36,661 nucleotides of DNA from ZC4RG29 sp036563875 (GTDB lineage Bacteria > Bacteroidota > Bacteroidia > Cytophagales > Cyclobacteriaceae), in assembly GCA_036563875.1 (NCBI GenBank), contig DATCLO010000099.1, positions 1 to 36,661 on the forward strand, in the 5' to 3' direction. The position numbers were made by a program, and so were the translations under genes. Under the pieces are notes generated by a model. It was given only the letters and a program-made list of their open reading frames with translations, had not been told where the DNA came from and did no database searches. Positions 23,428-35,300 of the stretch are shown one piece after another (the stretch's first letter is position 1; each line of letters starts with the position of its first letter).

Positions 23428-26307
23428 TTAAACCGCAACCGGATTCGGCCTATCGTAGGCATCTACCGGTATACAGTTGCACACGAGGTTTCTGTCACCA
23501 TAGGCATTATCTATACGTCCGATCGGAGGCCAAAATTTGCTTTCGGCTACAAAGGGCAACGGATAGGCAGCCTTGGTGCGACTGTACGGCATATTCCAAT
23601 CATCGGCGGTAACTGCAGCAGCGGTATGCGGCGCGTTCTTCAACACGTTCCGCTCTCTGTCTGCAATGCCTTCTTCTATTTCACGAATCTCACTTCGTAT
23701 TTCTATCAATGCATCACAAAACCGATCCAACTCTTCCTTCGTCTCACTTTCAGTCGGCTCAATCATTAACGTACCTGCCACAGGGAACGAGACGGTAGGT
23801 GCGTGAAAGCCGTAGTCCATGAGTCGCTTTGCAATGTCTTCCACTTCGATGCCTACTTTCTTGAAGGCCCGGCAGTCGACAATCATTTCGTGAGCGCAGC
23901 GTCCGCTCTTACCCGCGTAAAGCGTACTATAATGACCTTCCAGCCGGCTCTTGATGTAGTTTGCATTCAGTATGGCGATGCGCGTCGCTTGTGTCAGCCC
24001 TTCAGCACCCATCATCGCAATGTAGGCATAGGATATCGCAAGTATGCTGGCGCTGCCCCACGGCGCTGCTGACACAGCATGTATTGCGAAATTACCTCCG
24101 GTTTGAACTTCAGGGTGACCTGGCAGGAAGGGTGCCAGCGCCTCGCTCACGCAAACTGGCCCCATACCCGGACCGCCGCCGCCATGTGGAATGCAGAACG
24201 TCTTATGAAGGTTGAGGTGACAGACATCTGCGCCAATGCGGGCCGGTGACGTCAGGCCAACCTGCGCATTCATATTGGCACCGTCCATATACACCATTCC
24301 CCCAAATTGGTGAACGATGTCGCAGATCTCTACGATACGCTCCTCAAAAACACCGTGCGTCGATGGATACGTAATCATGAGACACGCAAGATCATCTTTG
24401 TGCGCCTCGGCTTTTTGTCGCAGGTCGTCAACATCCACCTTGCCATCAGTATCTGATTTTACCACCACCACACGCATTCCGGCCATCACAGCGCTGGCGG
24501 GATTGGTACCATGTGCCGACGACGGTATGAGTGCAACGTTTCGGCGTTCTTCGCCGCGGGACTGATGATATGCACGGATGACCATCAACCCCGTGTATTC
24601 ACCTTGTGCTCCGCTGTTCGGTTGAAGAGAAACTCCGGGGAGGCCTGTGATCTCTCTCAGCCACGCTTCGAGGTTCCGTATCATCTCCTGGTAGCCGCTA
24701 GCCTGTTCGAGCGGAACGAACGGATGGATATTGGCGAGTTCCGGCCACGTGATGGGAAGCATCTCCGTAGTGGCGTTGAGTTTCATCGTGCAAGACCCCA
24801 ACGGTATCATAGAGTGCACCATCGAAAGGTCTTTGTTCTCCAAGCGCTTGATGTACCGAAGCATTTCATGCTCGGAATGATACCGGTTGAACACAGGGTG
24901 CGTCAGGAAAGCATCGTTGCGTCGCAATGATTCCGGCAACGGCCGTGCCTGACCATTCGTGGATCCCGAACCTGACGCGCATGCACTGAATATTGCTACG
25001 ATGTCGTCGACGTCCGACGCTGTAGTAGTTTCATCAAGTGATATTCCTACATGACCATCAGAGAAATAGCGGAAGTTGATCTGACGACTCAACGCCTCTG
25101 CTCTGATCTTGTCGGTATCTGAAACTGCTACCTTAAGCGTATCGAAGAATTGCGCATTGCGTTGCTCAAAGCCGAGCATGCGCAACTTCAGATCGAGAGA
25201 TGTTGCCAGCTCATGTACTTCCGTTGCTATGCGCTTGAGTCCTTCCGGACCATGATAGACAGCATACATGCCAGCCATCACCGAGAGCAGTACCTGCGCA
25301 GTGCAGATGTTCGATGTCGCGCGTTCACGTTTGATGTGTTGCTCGCGTGTTTGAAGGGCCATTCGGTATCCGGGCTTGCCTGAAGCATCAACAGACACGC
25401 CGATAATTCGGCCAGGCATGTGGCGCTTGAATTCTTCACGCGTGGCGAAGAACGCAGCATGGGGTCCTCCATATCCCATCGGAACACCGAATCGTTGCGC
25501 CGATCCAACAACAACATCAGCGCCCATTGCGCCCGGTGATTTCAGTAAAGTCAAAGCCAGGAGGTCGGCCCCCATTGCGACCATGACCCCGTTAGCATGC
25601 GCTTTCTCAATAAATGCCTGATGATCGCGAACTGCACCATTGTTGTCAGGATACTGCAAGTACACCCCGTACAAGTCCGGATCAGAGAGATCCAGTGTGT
25701 CAATGTCGTTTACGTGCAACTGAATGCCCGAAGGAACGGAACGCGTGCGAAGCACGTCCAGCGTCTGCGGAAACGTGTTGCGATCAACGAAGAACTTTCG
25801 CGCCTGCGCTTTGTCGCCCTTGCGTGCAGCGAACAACATGTGCATGGCTTCCGCTGCGGCTGTTGCCTCATCCAAAAGTGAAGCGTTCGCCAGCGGCAAG
25901 CCGGTGAGGTCGATGATTACGGTTTGAAAGTTGATAAGCGCTTCAAGCCGTCCCTGGGAAATTTCCGCCTGGTAGGGGGTGTAGGCGGTGTACCATCCCG
26001 GGTTTTCCAGAATGTTTCTGCGGATAACGGCAGGAGTGTAGGTGTTGTAGTAGCCCGTGCCGATGTATGACCTGAATATTTGATTGCGCGCCATCATCTT
26101 GTTGAATGACGCGATGAACGCTGCTTCAGAAAGCGGTTCGGGAAGAGCAAGAGGTTGTTTTAGCCGGATGTTGTCTGGGATTGTTTGATCGATGAGTTCC
26201 TCGAGTGAACCCACTCCGATCGTTCTAAGCATTTCTGAAATCTGATCAGCATCCGGGCCGATATGCCGGTAAAGGAATTCGCGATTACCCTGAAAGTCGG
26301 TGTTCAT
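23428..26307 (-). CDS. gcvP: Glycine decarboxylase (glycine cleavage P protein)
   Basis: PLP enzyme that decarboxylates glycine and transfers the aminomethyl group to the lipoyl arm of GcvH. The protein has 959 residues, a single chain carrying both the N- and C-terminal halves that are split in some bacteria. The PLP lysine lies in NLHKTFCIPHGGGGPGMGPV in the second half. SMIPLGSCTMKLNAT and SQGRLEALINFQT are further signatures. I start at the ATG at 26307 because the longer frame begins at a GTG (26331) that coincides with the TACCTTTG promoter box. gcvH and lipA are 3 kb away on the same strand, beyond an M28 peptidase gene; gcvT is not in the window. Confidence 0.98.
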   Translation of the reverse strand: MNTDFQGNREFLYRHIGPDADQISEMLRTIGVGSLEELIDQTIPDNIRLKQPLALPEPLSEAAFIASFNKMMARNQIFRSYIGTGYYNTYTPAVIRRNILENPGWYTAYTPYQAEISQGRLEALINFQTVIIDLTGLPLANASLLDEATAAAEAMHMLFAARKGDKAQARKFFVDRNTFPQTLDVLRTRSVPSGIQLHVNDIDTLDLSDPDLYGVYLQYPDNNGAVRDHQAFIEKAHANGVMVAMGADLLALTLLKSPGAMGADVVVGSAQRFGVPMGYGGPHAAFFATREEFKRHMPGRIIGVSVDASGKPGYRMALQTREQHIKRERATSNICTAQVLLSVMAGMYAVYHGPEGLKRIATEVHELATSLDLKLRMLGFEQRNAQFFDTLKVAVSDTDKIRAEALSRQINFRYFSDGHVGISLDETTTASDVDDIVAIFSACASGSGSTNGQARPLPESLRRNDAFLTHPVFNRYHSEHEMLRYIKRLENKDLSMVHSMIPLGSCTMKLNATTEMLPITWPELANIHPFVPLEQASGYQEMIRNLEAWLREITGLPGVSLQPNSGAQGEYTGLMVIRAYHQSRGEERRNVALIPSSAHGTNPASAVMAGMRVVVVKSDTDGKVDVDDLRQKAEAHKDDLACLMITYPSTHGVFEERIVEICDIVHQFGGMVYMDGANMNAQVGLTSPARIGADVCHLNLHKTFCIPHGGGGPGMGPVCVSEALAPFLPGHPEVQTGGNFAIHAVSAAPWGSASILAISYAYIAMMGAEGLTQATRIAILNANYIKSRLEGHYSTLYAGKSGRCAHEMIVDCRAFKKVGIEVEDIAKRLMDYGFHAPTVSFPVAGTLMIEPTESETKEELDRFCDALIEIRSEIREIEEGIADRERNVLKNAPHTAAAVTADDWNMPYSRTKAAYPLPFVAESKFWPPIGRIDNAYGDRNLVCNCIPVDAYDRPNPVAV

Positions 26308-26330
26308 TTCAATATCCCAGTTTCCGGCCA

Positions 26331-26338
26331 CAAAGGTA
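26331..26338 (-). promoter_or_regulatory. Bacteroidota -7 box for gcvP
   Basis: TACCTTTG followed by TGG on the minus strand, a full TAnnTTTG match, ends 23 bases before the gcvP ATG at 26307 and rules out the longer GTG start. No TTG at the expected -33 distance. No glycine riboswitch is evident in the 148-base gap. Confidence 0.6.
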
Positions 26339-26455
26339 ACCGAGTCCAGGTAATTTTAGCAGAATCCCCCCAAAATGAGGGACGGTTAGCTTAACTGCGT
26401 GACAACATGGTGGGCGAAAAAGGTGTTATCTTGCAGCCGGCTTTAATCTCTGCGT

Positions 26456-27955
26456 ATGCGAATTCTTTTGTTTTGTGTTCCTTTTGCCCTCGGGGCAGCT
26501 TTGTTCATCCCGGATACCTCGGATGTAGAGGGATATGCTGCCCGCATTACCGCTGAACGCCTTCGCGAATTTGTTTCCGTGCTTGCGTCTGATTCCCTGG
26601 AGGGCAGAGAGACCGGCACTCGCGGTCAGCGCAAAGCTGCTGAATATATTCGTGCCCATTTTGAGAAAATAGGACTGAAGGGTCCTGTGGACGGCGGCTA
26701 TTTTCAAACGCTCGAGCTTTATCGCGCCGAACCGGGTGAGATTTATGTCAAAGCCGGCCAAAAGATCTTTCACCATGCAGGAAAAATTGTTTACCAGGGT
26801 AAAGCGGACTCCGGAGGAGAAGTTACCGTTCCCCTGGTGTATGTGGGGCATGGCCGGGAAGAAGACTTCAACACCCTCGATGTTGAAGGCAAGGCGGTGC
26901 TTATCAGGATCGCCGACGGTCGACTCTACAACCTCCCCGAGGTGAGCCGTGCCCGCCAGCGTGGCGCAAAAATGGTTTTTCTCTGGGGTACCGATAGTGA
27001 AAGGGAATTTGATGACCTGGCGTTTCGTGAGCGTTCATCGATGCGGAGTGAAAGACCTTCCCTGGAAAAACCGCGCGTGTATGCACCCAATTCGGGCTCA
27101 TTCGTGGTGGCACCTTCCATCATTAACACGCTAATGGGCGTATCGCCCGAAAAACTAAAGGCCGTGGCAAACGAAGATCCTGCAAAGAAACCGCTTACCC
27201 GTATCAAGCCGTCGACCGTGAGCTATCGCACTGAGGTTAAAGTCGTCACCATCCCTACTGAAAATGTCCTCGGGTTCCTGGAAGGTACGGATCTCAGCGA
27301 TGAAGTAGTGGTAGTGACGGCGCACTATGATCACGTTGGCATTACCAAACCAGTACGAGGAGATTCAATCAACAACGGCGCCGACGATGACGCGTCAGGT
27401 ACAGCTGCCGTCATGCAGCTTGCCCAGGCGTTCTCCGATGCGAAACGCGACGGTGCTGGTCCGCGACGCAGTATCCTCTTCATGGCTTTCACGGGCGAAG
27501 AGAAAGGTCTGCTCGGTTCAGCTCATTATGCCGACAATCCCGTATTCCCCATGGAGAAAACGGTCCTCAATCTGAACATCGACATGATTGGTCGGAGGGA
27601 TGCCGAGCACAAAGACAGCGCTCCCTATGTGTACATCATCGGCACAGGAGAAAAGTCATCTGCTCTGAACAAGTTCAGCGAAAGCGTCAACAACAAGTAC
27701 TGCGATCTGATATTCGATTACAAGTATAACGACCGCGATCATCCTACGAGACTATTTTATCGCTCGGATCACTGGAACTTTGCCAAGCACGGCGTGCCGA
27801 TCATCTTTTACTTCGACGGGCTTCATGAAGATTATCACAAGCCAAGCGATGAGGCGGATAAGATTGAATACGACTTACTCGCGAAGCGCGCACAGTGTAT
27901 TTTCTATACGGCATGGGAAGCGGCTAATCGCGACGAGCGAATTCCAGTTCCGTGA
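26456..27955 (+). CDS. M28-family metallopeptidase with inserted PA-like domain
   Basis: Predicted exported zinc aminopeptidase, 499 residues. A short hydrophobic N-terminus (RILLFCVPFALGAALF) looks like a signal sequence. The dinuclear zinc ligands of the family are visible: His290 in AHYDHVG, Asp310 in NNGADDDASG, Glu348/Glu349 in FTGEEKGLLGS, Asp376 in IDMIGRRD and His461 in HEDYHKPSDE. Between the N-terminal strand region and the peptidase core, residues of about 95-230 resemble a protease-associated (PA) insert (DVEGKAVLIRIADG). No C-terminal type IX secretion sorting domain is seen, so it is probably periplasmic. It is divergent from gcvP and convergent with lipA, 24 bases apart. Confidence 0.9.
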   Translation: MRILLFCVPFALGAALFIPDTSDVEGYAARITAERLREFVSVLASDSLEGRETGTRGQRKAAEYIRAHFEKIGLKGPVDGGYFQTLELYRAEPGEIYVKAGQKIFHHAGKIVYQGKADSGGEVTVPLVYVGHGREEDFNTLDVEGKAVLIRIADGRLYNLPEVSRARQRGAKMVFLWGTDSEREFDDLAFRERSSMRSERPSLEKPRVYAPNSGSFVVAPSIINTLMGVSPEKLKAVANEDPAKKPLTRIKPSTVSYRTEVKVVTIPTENVLGFLEGTDLSDEVVVVTAHYDHVGITKPVRGDSINNGADDDASGTAAVMQLAQAFSDAKRDGAGPRRSILFMAFTGEEKGLLGSAHYADNPVFPMEKTVLNLNIDMIGRRDAEHKDSAPYVYIIGTGEKSSALNKFSESVNNKYCDLIFDYKYNDRDHPTRLFYRSDHWNFAKHGVPIIFYFDGLHEDYHKPSDEADKIEYDLLAKRAQCIFYTAWEAANRDERIPVP

Positions 27956-27979
27956 TTTTTTGGACTGTCTGTGTTGCCC

Positions 27980-28867
27980 TTAATCGAGAGGCACGTTGAC
28001 GTGACGTTCGGCGTGGTATGAAGAGCGTACCAGCGGGCCGGCTTCTACGTACTTGAGTCCTCTCTTTAGTCCTTCTTCCTTGTACATCTCAAATGTATCC
28101 GGATGGATGTATTCGATGACTTCGTGATGGAGCCGCGTAGGTTGAAGGTACTGACCAAGTGTAAGAATGAGAAGCCCGTTTTCTACCAGGTCATCCATTG
28201 CTTCAAACACCTCTTCCTTCGTTTCGCCCAGGCCAAGCATGATCCCCGATTTTGTCCGTTTGCCGAACTCACGAATGCGTCGGATCTGCTCAAGACTTCG
28301 CTCGTATTTTGCCTGAGGACGTACGTTGCGATAGAGACGTTTCACCGTCTCCATATTGTGTGACACCACCTCCTGTCCACCGGAGATCATGCGTTCAAGC
28401 GCCTCCCAATTTCCCTTTGTGTCCGGAATGAGCGTTTCAATAGTAGTTTCCGGACTCAGCTTTTTGGTTTCGACGACGGTTTGATACCAGATTTCTGCGC
28501 CACGGTCTTTCAGTTCATCTCGGTTCACTGAGGTAATGACGGCGTGTTTCACACCCATCTTCTTGATGGCTTCCGCCACGCGGCGAGGTTCATCCGTATC
28601 GTACTCGGTGGGTCGTCCCGTTGCTACAGCGCAGAACGTACAACTCCGGGTACAGATGTTACCGAGGATCATAAACGTAGCCGTCCCTGCACCCCAGCAT
28701 TCTCCCATGTTGGGACAGTTTCCGCTTTCACATATGGTGTGCAGCTTATGCTGGTCGACGACCCTTCTCACCCGCGCATAGTCCGGCCCGACCGGAAGTT
28801 TTACTCGAAGCCAGTCGGGTTTCTTTTTCCGCTGTGGGTCGCCTGAAATTACAGGTAGCTCAATCAT
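27980..28867 (-). CDS. lipA: Lipoyl synthase
   Basis: Radical SAM enzyme that inserts two sulfurs into protein-bound octanoyl groups to give lipoyl. The protein has 295 residues. The auxiliary cluster cysteines are Cys46, Cys51 and Cys57 (CESGNCPNMGEC). The radical SAM cluster cysteines are Cys72, Cys76 and Cys79 (CTRSCTFC). The C-terminal VRSSYHAE supplies the conserved serine ligand. It lies 69 bases downstream of gcvH on the same strand. GcvH is one of its substrates, so the adjacency is functional. Other lipoylated targets would be the E2 subunits of 2-oxoacid dehydrogenases. Confidence 0.98.
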   Translation of the reverse strand: MIELPVISGDPQRKKKPDWLRVKLPVGPDYARVRRVVDQHKLHTICESGNCPNMGECWGAGTATFMILGNICTRSCTFCAVATGRPTEYDTDEPRRVAEAIKKMGVKHAVITSVNRDELKDRGAEIWYQTVVETKKLSPETTIETLIPDTKGNWEALERMISGGQEVVSHNMETVKRLYRNVRPQAKYERSLEQIRRIREFGKRTKSGIMLGLGETKEEVFEAMDDLVENGLLILTLGQYLQPTRLHHEVIEYIHPDTFEMYKEEGLKRGLKYVEAGPLVRSSYHAERHVNVPLD

Positions 28868-28936
28868 TGGAATTCATTCACTTGGAGAGGCGTCAAGCTA
28901 AAAACACCTCCGCCCTCCAATTAGTTTGGCCAATGC

Positions 28937-29317
28937 TCAGGCCCCGATTAACTCCTTGTAGGCCTGTGCGGTCAGCAGTCCGTCAACCTCTGCGGGGTTG
29001 GCAACCTCCACTTTGATGAGCCAGCCTTCACCGTAAGGGTCTTCATTGACTTTCTCAGGGCTGCCTTCGAGGATAGGATTTATCTCTGTTACCTTTCCGC
29101 TGACCGGCATGAAGAGATCGGATACGGTTTTCACCGCTTCTACAGTGCCAAAGACATCGTGTTGCGCAAGATCCTGACCTTTTGTCGTGATGTCGAGATA
29201 CACGATGTCGCCCAGTTCCCCCTGGGCGAAGTCGGTTATACCAATAGTTGCGGTTTTGCCTTCAATTCTGATCCATTCGTGGTCCTGGGTGTACCGGAGT
29301 TCTTCTGGGATATTCAT
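28937..29317 (-). CDS. gcvH: Glycine cleavage system H protein
   Basis: Shuttle protein that carries the aminomethyl group on a lipoyl-lysine between the P, T and L proteins. The protein has 126 residues, the usual size. The lipoylated lysine is Lys63 in VEAVKTVSDLF. TQDHEWIRIEG at the N-terminus and NEDPYGEGWLIKVE near the C-terminus are characteristic. It starts 50 bases after the sprA stop codon and is followed by lipA. gcvH next to sprA is a familiar arrangement in Bacteroidota, and lipA beyond it ties the gene to its cofactor. Confidence 0.98.
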   Translation of the reverse strand: MNIPEELRYTQDHEWIRIEGKTATIGITDFAQGELGDIVYLDITTKGQDLAQHDVFGTVEAVKTVSDLFMPVSGKVTEINPILEGSPEKVNEDPYGEGWLIKVEVANPAEVDGLLTAQAYKELIGA

Positions 29318-29367
29318 TCAAGTGTTTTTTCGACGCGGCAAAATAAGGAATTTTTGATCAAGTGCTC

Positions 29368-32300
29368 TTACTGAGCAAGATTGAAGCTTACCCTGATACC
29401 AAACCGGGTGGTAGCCCGCGGGAATGAACTTGTAATGAGGGGTTCGTTAATGGTCCTTTCAAAATACCCCTGTACGTTGAGTTTTTCGTTCAATGCGTAC
29501 GCAATGCTCGGCCGCAGCTGGAAGTTGATGTTGCCGTTGGTTACGGTGCCTAGCTCACCGATTTTCCGTTGCAGCGTTCTGGTATCGGACACGGTCAAAT
29601 TAAAGCGGAACGTGAAGTCGTTCTTCAGCACGACTGTCCGACCCTGTGTCTTGAATGGCAGTCGCATATTGTTCTTCGTATAGCCAAGTTCAAATGATAC
29701 ATCCTTACTGCTGACTTCAGTTACCTGCGCATTTGAAATGTTGAGCGCGAGGTCGCGCTTGGTCCGATATTGGAGATTACCAGAGAGCCGACTCTTTGTG
29801 CGCACATTAATACCGATCAGCGGTGCAAACTGTTCTGAAATAAGCACCTGGTTGACAACATACACCGGAACGGGCACACCATTTTCGTTAATTCCGAAAT
29901 ACCGCCGGTTGTAATCCTCAATGGGAATATTCAAACCGAGGTAACTGGGATCGCTGTACTGAAGCGAGTTCGAATAGTTGACAACGGAATACGATGCTGT
30001 ATACGCATGCGTGATCGATACCATCTGGAATGCTTCACGCAACGCCGGCAACTTGCTCAACCCGGTATACTCCACGCGCCAGTTAGGCAAAGGCGAACTC
30101 GGGAAGGGCGAAAGACTGATTGATTTAGCATCCTGGCCGGTGTAAGCCGCGATGAATGCAGGAATCAGAACGTCCTGCGATGCGGTGTCAAATTCCGGTT
30201 GTCCTGTAATTACGGCAAACCGGCTGCGGATGATCTCCAGGTTTTGCTCAAAGTCATTGAAAGCCGACGACTCTTTCTCTCCATTGTCGCCATTGAATGC
30301 GGTCCTTATCGTCATCGTCGAAATGCGATAACTTCCGCTTCGGCTTGGATTTAGTGAAGCGAATCCATAATCGTTGGCAATCGGGTTGTCAGGGTCGAAC
30401 CGGAAGATTTCCTGGTATGCCGTCATGGCGTCCTTCTTCACATCGATCGTAATGCGCAGGTCCGGCGTCGGCTCAACGTTGGCGCGCAGGTTGAGTGACG
30501 TGGAGCGCGTCTGTGTGAATGGTATTGTCAGGCTCGATTGCTGGACAAGCCAATTGTTCCGCGCAGCGTCAAAACGAATGTTGGGATCCTGGTTACCCAG
30601 TATGAAGCCCCATCCTGGTGAACTAAAATCGCGGTCCATACCAAAAAGGTACGGTGATGGTGTGAAGCCCGGAAGCATGGTTCCCTCAGACTTCGTGTAT
30701 GTGCCATTCACGGATCGCAGGGACATGATCAGCCGGAACAGCCCCTTGATTGCAGAAGGTGTCTTTCGCGTAGTATCCTGCTGCGGCTGAGGTTGTGGTG
30801 TTCTTCCGCCTGTTGGAATACGCGACGGTGGCCGCGGCGGCGTGTTGATCTCTCTCAGGAACTTGCTCTTGTTGTACAGCTTTACCAAATCTATGGTACC
30901 GGAGAAGTTTTGCTCACGGTTGTTTTGGATGGTATTCCTGAAATCGAGGCTATCCGGGATATCCTGCTCGCCTGTTTGAATTGTAATCGAGTCGGGTTTG
31001 TTCAGTGGTCCCGCACGCCAATTGTAACTTGCCGAGTAGCGGTAGTCCGCCCGCAGCCAGTCGACAGCAGGAATCTTATCCAGGGGAAGCGTGTAGTTGA
31101 CGGACACCGTTTGATCGAAATTCTTCATCCGACCGAACTTCTTCAGGTTGTCCATAACCTCGTCGCGCTTTTCTTCGGTGTCGAGCTCACCTTCCGGCTC
31201 ATCCACGACGGCGTTGGCGCGCGCGTTGTAGTCAAACGTCAGGTTCTTCGACAGCGCCCACCGCAGGTTGTACGTCCGGTTGAAGATGAAATACTTCTGG
31301 AAGTTCGAGATCTCGCCAATACCACCTTCATTGCGATATATATACTTGCTGAATGAACGATCCAGGTCTGCTCGCACGGCGATATTGGAAGGCATCAATC
31401 CGATGTTAAAGTCTTTAATCAGACGCAGCCACGGTGAGTTGAGTCCTTTGGCGTTCTTAAATGGCTCAATACCCGTTGCCTTAGGCGCGAAATTGTAGGC
31501 AACGGACGCTCTATGCTGCAGGTTTAGCTGTTCTTTGATGTTGAAATTGGACCGGGTAGCCTCGCTGAACGCATAACTGAACGAGAAGTTTTCGATATCG
31601 TATATGCGTGTTGGTGCGTCGGGTCTTACTTTCACCTTTCGTACGTTCGTGAAATTCAGACTTCGTCGGACAGACTGATCCCGAATGAGCTCAAGGTAAT
31701 CGTTCCGCTCCTCACTGGTATTAAACGATCGCAACGTGGCATCAATGCGCACGTCCGGATTCGCGGGATCGAACTGCGGATTGCTGACGCTGCGTTCGTA
31801 GCTTACAAACATGGGTATACGAATTCCCGTATTGCCGGGCAGCAGTTTGTCGACATTCACGTTTGCAGCCACATCGTAAGCGGTTGTCTCGTCGCGCGTG
31901 CGCTCCATGATTTTGGAGCTCACTCCGCCAAATCCGAAAGTAGTGTGGCGGAACGCGCCGGTTACTGTTGCAAAGTCGGCAAGCTTCGCATTGAGCGTAG
32001 CATTTACAGCCCAGCCCGGCGTCCGGTCAAAGTCGGTGAGACGCAGTTCGTTAGCCCACACGCACGCAGAGTGTGAGCGCTTGTCGGCTGTGCGTGGATT
32101 GCGAACACCGATCATAATGGTTCGTACACTGCTGAGGTCGGGCCGTCCGAGAATACGAATGCGGTGTCGTCCAACAGGGTCGCTCTCATAGACTTCAGTC
32201 AACGGGAAGCCCTCGCGGTCGCGACGAACCTTAAGCGCCGTGAGTTCAACAAGCTCCAGGTCGATTTCGTTTTCTTCCGGCCATATCTCACGCAGGTCCG

Positions 32301-35300
32301 GATTGGCTGTGTTGGTGACGCGACTTACCTTCAGTGGAATTTCGATCTCATAGTAGTTCTGGTCGAAGTCGGTTCCCAATCGAATAAATGCAGTAAGCGC
32401 ATCGTCTTCCGATTCGCTGTCTGCGTGGAGGAACATCTTTATCCGACCGTAGTTGAACAGGTCTGCATCAAAGTTCTTGTAGATTGCGCGCGCATCGCCG
32501 TCGAGGAGGTTGTCGACGCAGAACTGCACCGATTGCTCATTGAGAAACCTCGTGATGGTTGATGCGTTGTCACGGTCGCGTACGACTCCGGGCGGTATCC
32601 GATAGGGCGACTTGTTGTTGTCAGGATCTGCCAATGAGTTGTCTTCCAGGTTCACCACGGATACCGTGAAGTTATCCAGGTTGGGCTCCGGCGTCTCGAT
32701 AAGCCCGCTTTCCCACAGTTGACCCGGGTATCTTCTCCAGCGACTTCCAATCATGCGGAAGTTAGCGAAGCGCAGCACGACCGGCTCGGCGAAATCGGTG
32801 AGTACCATACGGATATAGCGTATCGACTTGAACCCGGTGATGTTGCCGTACCGGTTTTCGAACTCCCTGACGGGTATACGAAACAGGTACCACGTTACCT
32901 GTTCATTGCTCTGTTGGGGTGTGGTGACAATTCGGTCGACGATATACTCGCTACCGATCTGGAGTTGACCCGGCCGCAAATCGATGTCGTATTCGTAGTA
33001 CTCTTCCAACTCGTTAAGCGTGTTGTCCGCATTTAGGTCTTCGTTATCGGGATAGGGGCTTCCCGATCTCGCCACAACATCATTCCCAGCGATAGGCGTG
33101 TTGTTCTCCATCCCATTGATGTTCTTGTAGCGCTCAACGATCTGCGGACCCACAGGATAATCGAGGAAATATCTGAAGTCGTCTGCAGAGGGGTCGAGTT
33201 GGATCCTTTCCCGCGCCTCTGCCGAAAGCCCTGCCACGGCATCCATAAACTCCTCGAATTTGGTTGCTTCTTTCTCGTTCGGGATACCATCAAGTCCCAC
33301 ATCCTGGTTTGCCCGGGCCTGCGAGGAATTGTCGAAGGCATTGGTTAGAAATTGTTGCGTGGTAACGTAGCCCCACTCCGTTTCGGTTGCGCCCGCGGCG
33401 AGGTTGCCATCGGGTGGCAGACCGTTTTCGAAGCCGTGCCTGTTATCGGGTATCACGTCTTCAGATATGCTTCCCAACTGAAAAATGAGCTTTCCTCCCG
33501 TCTCGTTCGACTTGTTAAAAAAGCCGTCCTGAACCACACCGTCACTCGACTTGATAAATGGATCCAACAACCAGAATTCGATATACTCGATGTTCGACTT
33601 GTCAAAATCCACTTCGGTGCGGATGGCATTCGTGATCGCGCCGAAGTTCTCCCGCGGGTTGTTGAAGAATCCCAGGTTATTCAGGTTAGGATTGAAGTTG
33701 TATGGTCCCCTTTCGGAAGGAAAATATGCCACGTCGAAGATGGGCTCCCATTGCTGGGCCACGACCCGATCGCGCCACGGGAAAATTTCCTGTGGGTTTA
33801 CGCCGCGCTCATAGTGATTGGTAACCACGGCTGGTATGCCGTCCGGTTTGGATACGCCACTACCGCCGCCTGACCGATAGAACAAATTGTCAACCATGTA
33901 CCATGCCATTTTTGCCCTGCGGTAGCCGGCCTCGATGGTGTTAGTCCCACCACTGGGATCGAAGCGGTGGTCCTCGGTCTTCGGTACCGCCCCAAGTTTC
34001 CAGCTTTGCGGACTCATTAATGAGTAGGGCGTCGCAGTATTCTCGAAGTCATCGAGATAGGCAGTGCCTTCACCGTCGATGACGTTCGAAGTACCCGGTA
34101 GCAATTGTGCAAATTCGCCGCTAAAGTTTATGGACGACTGCTCCTTGGTTTGAAGGATGGGAATTGCGTCTACCAGTTTGGTCAAAACCCGGCTTTCCTT
34201 GTTAATGTTGAAGTCCACCCCGTACATGAGATTGCGGGCAGGTTCTGTGCCGATCTGGTTGCGACTGATCAGTGGCCGCTCATTATAATAGAGGACGGTG
34301 GATCCGACATTGATGTCGTCATTGACTGTATAGTCGAAACGCGTGCCTAGCAAGGTCCGTGTCTGAAAGGCAAACGGGTCGGATTGCTCATAATCGATCG
34401 TGATGTTCTTACCGCTGCTGAGAATACTTTCATCCAGGATGGTGACCTTACCAAATGTGTAGTCTACGGTGAATTGTGAATTCTCGAGCAGCGGAATGCC
34501 GCCGGCATACACTCGTACTGAACCGGGCGTCACGCCAAACCCCGGGATCAGGATTTCTTTCGACGAGCCCGCGCTGTACGTTCCTACAAGGAAGAATTTG
34601 TTTTTTGTGGAGAACAGCTCCGCCTCCGCCTTTGTGGTTCGGTATAATGTGTCGTATGAGTATTTTTCGATTAGTTGATCGCGATTGGGCTCAGGCTGAA
34701 ATGCTTCCCTGAGAGCGTCCCTGAAAGGTTCGAGATAGGGAAATATGATGAGTCCGTTCGCCGCATTGATGGTAATGCCTTCAACGAAGTCGAAGTTCCC
34801 GTCGCGCTGGGGATCGTTTACGGGATTGAGTTTGTCGAGCCCAAAGATTTCGATGAGCTGACGGTTTCTTACAAACTGTCCTTCCTGAAGCTGAGGGTTG
34901 TCGATACCGGTGCGGTCGTCGCGATATATAATGCGCAATTGAAACCCTTCTTGGGTGAGTTGGTTAACATTAAGGGTATAGATGTTCTTCATCATCAGAT
35001 CCCATGTAGGGACGATGACGTTTTGCGCATCGCGAATTGCAATTTTCCTTGGCCGGAGCAATTTCAGGAAGATGACTTCACTGTCCTTCAGATTGCTGTA
35101 ATCTTCCGACAGTTCACCTACTTTAAAAACACGACCATTGTAGGTGTACTCGTATGCCACGGCAAGCGCTTCGTCGTTCTGAAGTTTCCGCGTCAGCGTG
35201 ATATATCCCAACTGAGGATGGAATGTATATTCAGTTGGTGCCAGTCTGCGTGCACCCGTGATCTTTTCGTAGTCCGTGCCATTGTTTAACCCTTTGGCCG

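Noticed and set aside
26339..26455. Glycine riboswitch between gcvP and the M28 peptidase gene
   Set aside because: The gcvP leader is only about 15 bases after its promoter box, too short for a riboswitch, and no tandem aptamer pattern is seen.
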